A DNA stretch of 64,000 nucleotides from Arachnopeziza araneosa (taxonomy: Eukaryota; Ascomycota; Leotiomycetes; Helotiales; Arachnopezizaceae): positions 612,242 through 676,241 of the forward strand of contig QYAI01000003.1 of the NCBI GenBank assembly GCA_003988855.1, in the 5' to 3' direction. This document shows positions 57,847 through 64,000 of the stretch, piece after piece. How positions within the stretch are numbered: the stretch's first letter is position 1; each line of letters begins with the position of its first letter. The position numbers and the translations under genes are program-made. Under the pieces are notes generated by a model. It searched no databases, was not told the DNA's origin, and was given only the letters and a program-made list of their open reading frames with translations.

Positions 57847-58660
57847 ATAAACAAACACAAGTACTGCAATTTACTATACTAGTAATAAAAATAAACTTAG
57901 TATTAAAAAAAGTATTAAAGTATGTAAAGCTAAACTTAGCAACTACTTATTATACAAAAAAAAACTATAGTAAAATAATTACAGTAGTACTTTAAACTAT
58001 CTAAAAGCAGTTAATAGCAAAGTTAAAACAGAAGCAAAAACTAGCTAATATAATTAAATATAACTTAGCTAAAAACATTATTTAAAAAAAAATAAAGCTT
58101 AAAAATAATTTTTTTTAAAAAATTAAAAGTATAAGCTTAGTTATAAAAGTAGCTGTTACTGCTAAGCTAAATTTACTATTAGCAAAATTACTATTACTAT
58201 TTAACGTGTTTAACTTTAAACTTATTAAGCTACTTAAAAAAAATAGCATATAGCAAGTTTACTAATTGCACTAAGCGTTACAAGCTTATTAACTTTACAA
58301 CAAGTTACAAGCTTACTAGCGTTAAAACATGCTGCAAGTTTACTAACTATACTTTAGCTTAACTACTATATAACACTACTAATAAAAACACTAATAGCAA
58401 AAACACTAGTAATAAAAACATTACTAATAAATTTAGCTAATTAACTAAAATTTAATACTATACTACTAGTAATACAACTAAATTTCTTTAATAGCTTACT
58501 AGTAAACTAGCTAAACTTTTAGCTAGAAAATTAACTAAAGTTTTATAATAGCTTATTAGTAAACTAGCTAAGCTACAAGTACTTAAGTTACGTACTATAT
58601 AGCTTACAATATAGTTAGTAAAATTAGCTATACTAATTATTTAACTTTGCTTTGTAATAA
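57847..58660 (+). repeat. Inverted repeat 2, left arm
   Basis: About 0.8 kb that is found again, reversed, from 63200 to the window end. Differences are mainly C/T and G/A, and the number of 30-bp tandem units differs. This arm is the more AT-mutated one. Confidence 0.85.
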
Positions 58661-61600
58661 GCTAGACTCGATAACTTAGACAGAATAAGTTCTTAGTAAC
58701 TGTAATTAAATTTGTTAAAAAAAAACTATAGAATAACTCGAAAGCTTTACGAATATACTTCGACTTAAGTTATAGCGCGTTGTCAGAGCAGTAAGTTACT
58801 AGAACGACGCGCATACAGCTTCGGCTTAGGCTTCTTTCGTAGTCTAGCTAGAAATAAAGCTGCTAAAGCACAGTTCTAGCAATAATAAAAGTTTAACTTC
58901 TTACATTATTTCTTTTCTTTCTTTCTGCTGCTTTTCGTAGACTTTTCTAACTTTTAGCTAAAACGTATTTGCTAGCCTTTCGCGCTTTCTAGCGATCTAA
59001 AGCAATTAGATTCTCTACAAAGTTAAAGAGTTTTCAAGTTAGCTGTGTATATCTTTCTTACTTAACTAAATACAAGTTAAAGCTTTTCTAGCTTTTTTTC
59101 TAGTTTAAAATTTTCTTTACTTTGTATTTTACTTCTTTAGCTGCTAACAACTTAAGCAGCTAAAGTTTTCGCTAAATCTGCTTTAGTAATAAGTCAGAGC
59201 TAGCTAAGCGAAAAAGTCGTGTATAAAACACGTTGTAAATACTAACTAAGACGTCTAGTTAGTACGTATAAAAGCTACAGACTTTCGTAACTATATACTT
59301 AGCGTACTGCTAGTCGAGCTTTTTAGCAAGGCAGTTTGTAGTAATGTTTTTTAAGCTAAGCTAAACTTTATTACTAATAGCATAAACTAGCGCTTAGTCT
59401 TAGCTTCGATTTGCTTTTAACTTTTGTACAGCCTAAGCAGCTGCTATGCTAGCTTTCGCAAACTCTCGCACTTCTTTTAGCTTATAAAGTATCTAGTTCG
59501 CTCGCGATACAAAAAAGTTTTAAGCTTTAGTTTTCTAAGTTAGCTTGAAAGCAAAAACTGCTAAGTTTTATCTGTAAGCTAAGAAAAACAAAAATATACT
59601 TGTAGAAGCGAAGTTTTGGCTACATATTGCTTTTACAGCTATAAGTAACTATTTTACTTAGTTTTTCTGCAACTATTTTACTAACTTTCTTAAAGCTGTC
59701 TTAATAGTGTTGTTTGCTTTCTTTGTAAAGCTATTTGTTTTAAGTAAGAATGCAGTACTAAGTTAGCGCTGTATCGATAGCTAGTTACAGACTTTTTTTT
59801 AAAATACTCTTGTAAACTAGCTACTTTTATCTAATACAATTGCTGTAAAAAAAAAAGTAGTGCGAGTAATAACGTTGTAAAAACTAGTTTGCAAGTAATT
59901 TAGCACTAATATTTTTTAATTTGTCTGCTATAATTTTCTTACTTAACTAGTTTGTAATAACAACTATGTTTATACAGCTATTAGACTTAAAAAACTTAGT
60001 AATAAAGTTAATAAAGATTTTAAACTACATTTAGTAAAGAATCAAAAGTAGCTTTAAAAATTCTTGCTGTTTAGTTTGCTACACTTTGTTGCTTTTACAC
60101 TTGTTACAGTTGTCTACAAAAGTTCAAATAGCTTTTGATACGCTAAGCTAAAAAAATTGCTATGCAACAATAGCATATAAAGCTTCTTGCTTTAAGTAAA
60201 CATGCACTGTAAAGTTGTAGATTTCTTGCAGAATTCTTGTATGCAAATCTAGCTTTAAAGAAACTTAAGTGCAGTTTTAGTACGTTAGTTTTTTATTAAG
60301 TAACTTTCTACACTTTGCAATCGAAATCTTTAGACGCAGCTTAGAAAGTAAGCGTTTAGCTTCTCTAGCTATTACTACTAACACTTCTTAGTACTCGAAG
60401 TTTACTTAAATAGCGTTTTTTTAGTTTGTTTCTACAAGCGTTATTTTCTTTACTTTTTTTGCTTCTCGAGTTAAAGCTTCTTTAGTTTTTTTCGCGTTTT
60501 AGAACTAGTTTGTAACTTTCTCGAGTTAAGCAGCACTTTTTCTTGCTTTTATCTTTTTTTAATTTTTTTTCTTTATAAGCTTTAGCTGTTTTATAAGACG
60601 CGTTACAGCTAAAACTTGAATTTTTTTTGCAGTAAATATTTATTCAGGCTTAATAAGTTGCATATTTCTCTTAGCTACTTAGTTATTACTAGCATTTTTA
60701 AAAAAGTTTTAATTTTTCTTTAAAAGTGCATTAGCTTGTTTATTTGTAACTTTCAAAACATGTACAATACTAAAGTTATATTAAGACAAAATTAAAAACT
60801 ATTTTATTTGCTGTTCGAAAAGTTTTCGCACTATTATAAAGTACTTAAGATTCTTGTAGTTCGAGTAAACTACAAAACTTCTTAAACTTCTTAGTTTTTT
60901 GTTTTACTTTTCGAAGCTTTTTACTATAGCTAGCATCTTCTTATTGTAGATTTCGTAGTTGCATTTAGCAGCGTTTAGCTTTTTCGAGAAGAAAGCACAA
61001 AGTACATATAAGCTATTGTCGTTAGCTTGTATTAAAGCAGCTTTAAAACAAGTTAGCTTTAATTCAAGTGTTTCTTTTGTAGTTAAACGTAGCTAGAGCT
61101 AGCTTAGTAAAAAATATACGCTTAAGCTGTAAGAAAGCGTTTTCTGCTACTGCGTTTTATTAGAACTTTTTGTTCTTGTGCGTTAAGTTAGTAAGTAGCT
61201 AAACTGCGTTCGAATATTTTTTAATAAACTTACAGTAAAAGTTTGCAAAGCTTAGAAAGCTTTTAACTTTTTTTACAGACGTTAGCTGCTTTTATTTCTT
61301 AATTGCTTTAACTTTTTTAAAGTTTATTTAAATTTTCTTTCTTGCTTTTATAATATAGCTTAAGTACTTAGTTAACTAAACTTCAAATTTGCACTTATTA
61401 ATGTTATACTAAAAGCTTGCTTTTCGTAGACGCTTTAGTACAGCTCTAACATGCTTCCGATACTTCTTTCTAGACTTCAAGTAGATAATAATGTCGTCTA
61501 TATACGCCGAGCAAAAGTTGTCTAGTAGATTCTTTAGTATCTAGTTAATATACTGCTAGAACGTACTCGAGGCGTTTGCTAAGCTAAAGAAAGTTAAATT

Positions 61601-61770
61601 AAGTCTGAAACGCTGTTTTCTACTTATTACTTTCTGCAATCCGAAGCTAGTAAAAAGCCTGAATTACATCTAGCTTCGTAAACTATTTCGCCTTAAATAA
61701 GCTTTGTAGTGTTTTCTAAATAAAAAAAAGCAAGTACTGATTTTTTCTTAAAAGCTTATTTAAAGCTTTA

Positions 61771-61908
61771 TGTTATAAGATTATTCACTCTTACATAACT
61801 GTTACATGCGACAGTTATGTAACAAAGCTAGGCGAACATAAATAGCCGCTTTTTATAGAATTAGAAACGTATTCTTTTTACAACTACACTACAATTTGTT
61901 TCTACTAA
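61771..61908 (+). repeat. LTR copy B inserted in the RT region
   Basis: About 137 bp, opposite in direction to copy C and clearly of the same family. It interrupts the RT frame: CVNYK ends at its right edge and KALNKLLRKNQYLL resumes at its left edge. TTTA is present on both sides (61767-61770 and about 61909-61912), which fits a target duplication. Confidence 0.82.
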
Positions 61909-62883
61909 TTTATAGTTTACACAAAAGCATAGTTCTTCGCCTAGCTTCTTTACGAATAAAACTAGAGCTGCTGCGAAGCTGTTACTAACTCGAATAAATT
62001 TTTTATCTAGTAGCTTTGTTAAGGTTTTTCGTAAAACTAAAAGTTTGTCTTAGAACATTTTATATAGAAAGCTTTATAGTAGTTTCGGATTCTTGCTTAA
62101 GCTGTTTTTCTTTAGTTTAATCTAGTAGTTAATTACAAGACTTCGAAAAGTATTAAATGCTTTTTAGTCGAAAACATTAAAGTAAAGCATAAAATAAGCT
62201 AGTAACTTAGTAGCTAAGTTTGTATACGTCTTGACTTTTAGTGCTTTATTAATGTCTGCTAAACTAGCTGCGAAAACTTAAGCACTGTTTTTTTTTCGAT
62301 TTTTTACTAACATTTAGAAAGCTGCCGAAACTAGCTTAGCTTAGCTTAGCTTACTTAAGCAGTAGCTTCTATAAACACTGTTTTACTTCGAACTATAGTA
62401 CTAATAAAGTAAAGTCCGATACAAATTCGCTTGCTTTTTGCTTTTATTGCTACTTGCTGTTGTTAGATTCAGAGTATGCTTAGATACATATCGTAGCTTC
62501 TTAAAAAAGTTATGTAGAACTACATTTGCTTTTTGTAGCTTTTAAAGTTAATTTTCGCTACAGCTACTTCTTAGATTAGTTTTAGAGCTTTTTTGCTATT
62601 AAACACTTCTAGCTAAATAAGCGTTATCTTAATACGCTTTAAGTAATTCTTTTAAGCAAAGCGAAAATTACAGAAAGCATAACAAAAGCAACTTAAATTA
62701 ATTATTGTATTAGTATAAGTTATATTATTAACTAATACTAGTACAATAATCAGATTACAATGTATACTTTTTCGAAAAGCTTTTTATTTTTTTTGTAAAG
62801 CTACTAAACTTTTTTTGCTTTGTGTGCAATTTTGCACAAAGCTTACTTGTTTCTTGAATTGCTAAATTTAGTTTTTAACTTCG

Positions 62884-63019
62884 TGGTAGAAACAATTTGT
62901 AATGTAGTTGTAAAAGAATGCATTTCTAATTCTATACAAGGCGGCTATTTATGCCTGCCTAGCTTCGTTACATAACTGTCGCATGTAACAGTTATGTAAA
63001 AGTAAATAATCTTATAACA
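62884..63019 (-). repeat. LTR copy C, probable 5' LTR of the Gypsy remnant
   Basis: Reads TGTTATAAG...CTACCA on the minus strand (136 bp) and lies directly before the internal region of the element on that strand. It includes the stem-loop core ACATAACTG...CAGTTATGT. Confidence 0.8.
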
Positions 63020-63199
63020 AAAGTGTTTTTCTAAAAAAAAAACTTTTATGTTCTTATAAGAAAAATACTACTAATTAAAAAACTTTTAGTGTCTTTACTT
63101 CTGTCGTTGCTTTCTGCTTTGTCTGCTATTACTTTTTTCGAACTTTTGCTTTAACACACTGAAAATGTTTAGTAGCTAATTTATAGCTAGTGCAAGCTG

Positions 63200-64000
63200 C
63201 TATAGTACTAAAGTAAAACAAAGTTAAATAATTAACTTAAGTACTTGTAGCTTAGCTAGTTTACTAGTAGGCTACTGTAGAACTTTAGTTAATTTTCTAG
63301 CTAGAAGTTTAGTTAGTTTACTAGTAAGTTATTAAAAAAATTTAGTTGTGTTACTAGTAGCGTAGTGTTAGATTTTAGTTAATTAGCTAAATTTATTAGT
63401 AGTGTTTTTATTAGTAGTATTGTATAGTAGTTAAGCTAAAGTATAGTTAGTAAACTTGCAGCATGTTGTAACGCTAGTAAGCTTGCAACGTACTGTAAAG
63501 TTAGTAAGCTTGCAGCTTGTTGTAAAGTTAGTAAGCTTGCTACTTGCTGCATAATTAGTAAGCTTGCAACGCTTAATGCAATTAGTAAGCTTGCTACATG
63601 CTGTTTTTTTTTAAGTAGCTTAATAAGTTCGAAGTTAAACACGTTAAATAGTAATAATAATTTCGCTAACAGTAAATTTAGCTTAGCAGTAACAGTTGCT
63701 TTTGTAATTAAGCTTGTGCTTTTAATTTTTTAAAAAAAATTGTTTTTAAGCTTTATTTTTTTTTAATAATGTTTTAAGCTAAGTTATATTTAATTATATT
63801 AGCTAGTTTTTGTTACTGTTTTAACTTTGCTATTAACTACTTTTAAATAGTTTAAAATATAGCTGCAATTATTTTACTATAGTTTTTTTTTATATAATAA
63901 ATAGTTGCTAAGTTTAGCTTTGCATGCTTTAATACTTTTTTTAATACTAAGTTTATTTTTGTTGCTAGCATAGTAAGTTGCAGTAATTGTGTTTGTTTAT
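63200..64000 (-). repeat. Inverted repeat 2, right arm (runs off the window)
   Basis: Reverse complement of 57847-58660. The match still holds at base 64000, so the arm may extend further. It keeps more C and G than its partner. Confidence 0.85.
63450..63605 (-). repeat. Tandem repeat of about 30 bp, five units
   Basis: The unit is close to GTTAGTAAGCTTGCARCWTG plus TTGTAAA. Read on the minus strand it stays open and encodes a repeating VASLLTLQQA-like peptide. The opposite arm (about 58270-58350) has only about three units. Confidence 0.85.

Larger units (their letters stand above)
58690..63019 (-). mobile_element. RIP-degraded Ty3/Gypsy LTR retrotransposon remnant
   Basis: Minus-strand order is 5' LTR (62884-63019), a degraded gag/protease region, RT start near 62060-61915, RT catalytic YIDD at 61504-61493 within CSAYIDDIIIYLKSRKK, RNase H at about 60990-60905 (FFSKKLNAAKCNYEIYNKK) and the integrase zinc-binding and core region at about 60115-59960. 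The order RT, RNase H, integrase is that of Ty3/Gypsy. All frames carry stops, several at expected Gln or Trp codons. No matching 3' LTR was found at the left edge, where inverted repeat 2 begins. The element is dead. Confidence 0.85.
52860..64000. other. AT-rich, RIP-like repeat block without intact genes
   Basis: Base composition changes abruptly at about 52.87 kb and stays AT-rich to the window end. Runs of T and A and the tetramers TTAA, TAAA and TAGC dominate; CpA is scarce and TpA abundant. Remnant retroelement frames contain stops exactly where CAG or TGG codons are expected, which is the mark of C-to-T mutation by RIP. No open frame here above about 70 codons is a credible gene. Named repeats are listed separately; the rest shows nothing recognisable. 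Confidence 0.9.

Noticed and set aside
57663..57869. 68-codon minus-strand frame in the AT-rich block.
   Set aside because: Phe/Lys/Ile-rich translation of decayed repeat DNA.
1..64000. CRISPR arrays, tRNA and rRNA genes.
   Set aside because: No spaced direct-repeat array, no tRNA B-box with acceptor stem and no rRNA-like sequence was noticed; CRISPR is not expected in a fungus.

Overview
This window is nuclear DNA of a filamentous ascomycete (Pezizomycotina). The evidence is the short spliceosomal introns (mostly 41-165 nt, GT-AG, often with CTAAC/CTAAT branch sites), a FlbC-type zinc-finger regulator, an LCL3 nuclease, Rax2, and an AT-rich block in which a retrotransposon has been decayed by C-to-T mutation, as repeat-induced point mutation (RIP) does. 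The class is not certain; the gene content would suit Leotiomycetes.

Layout. Positions 1-52.8 kb are a normal gene-rich block. In order: APC2 (+, 5' end outside the window), a RING-finger protein (+), an APH-family kinase (-), an HNH-nuclease gene (-) enclosed by 49-bp inverted repeats, UTP12/DIP2 (-), ARPC2 (+), SF3B1/HSH155 (+), flbC (-), a 5-kb gene-poor stretch, RAX2 (-), LCL3 (-), OGG1 (-), U2AF large subunit (+), RPS13 (+), SDC1 (-), FAN1 (+), a DEAH/RHA RNA helicase of Dhr2 type (-), a TauD-like dioxygenase (+), SDHAF3/ACN9 (-), MTQ2 (+), SMD1 (-) and PKR1 (-). These are mostly conserved housekeeping genes: mRNA splicing (SF3B1, U2AF, SmD1), ribosome production (UTP12, Dhr2, RPS13), DNA repair (OGG1, FAN1), cell cycle and chromatin (APC2, SDC1), actin and polarity (ARPC2, RAX2), mitochondria and V-ATPase assembly (SDHAF3, PKR1). 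Several pairs are divergent over 150-470 bp and may share promoters. The intron-exon models were built by hand from splice signals, reading phase and family similarity; all keep phase except OGG1.

Positions 52.86-64.0 kb form a very AT-rich repeat block without intact genes. It holds a mutated Ty3/Gypsy element on the minus strand (5' LTR at 62884-63019, RT, RNase H and integrase remnants down to about 58.7 kb), a second copy of the same LTR inserted in its RT region in the opposite direction, a third diverged LTR copy, a cleaner solo LTR of another family (55896-56104) with a perfect 5-bp target duplication, and two large inverted-repeat pairs.

The items most worth a second look are the HNH gene inside a TIR-bounded 1.6-kb unit, the out-of-phase splice junction at the catalytic Asp motif of OGG1, and the large inverted repeats that surround the Gypsy remnant.
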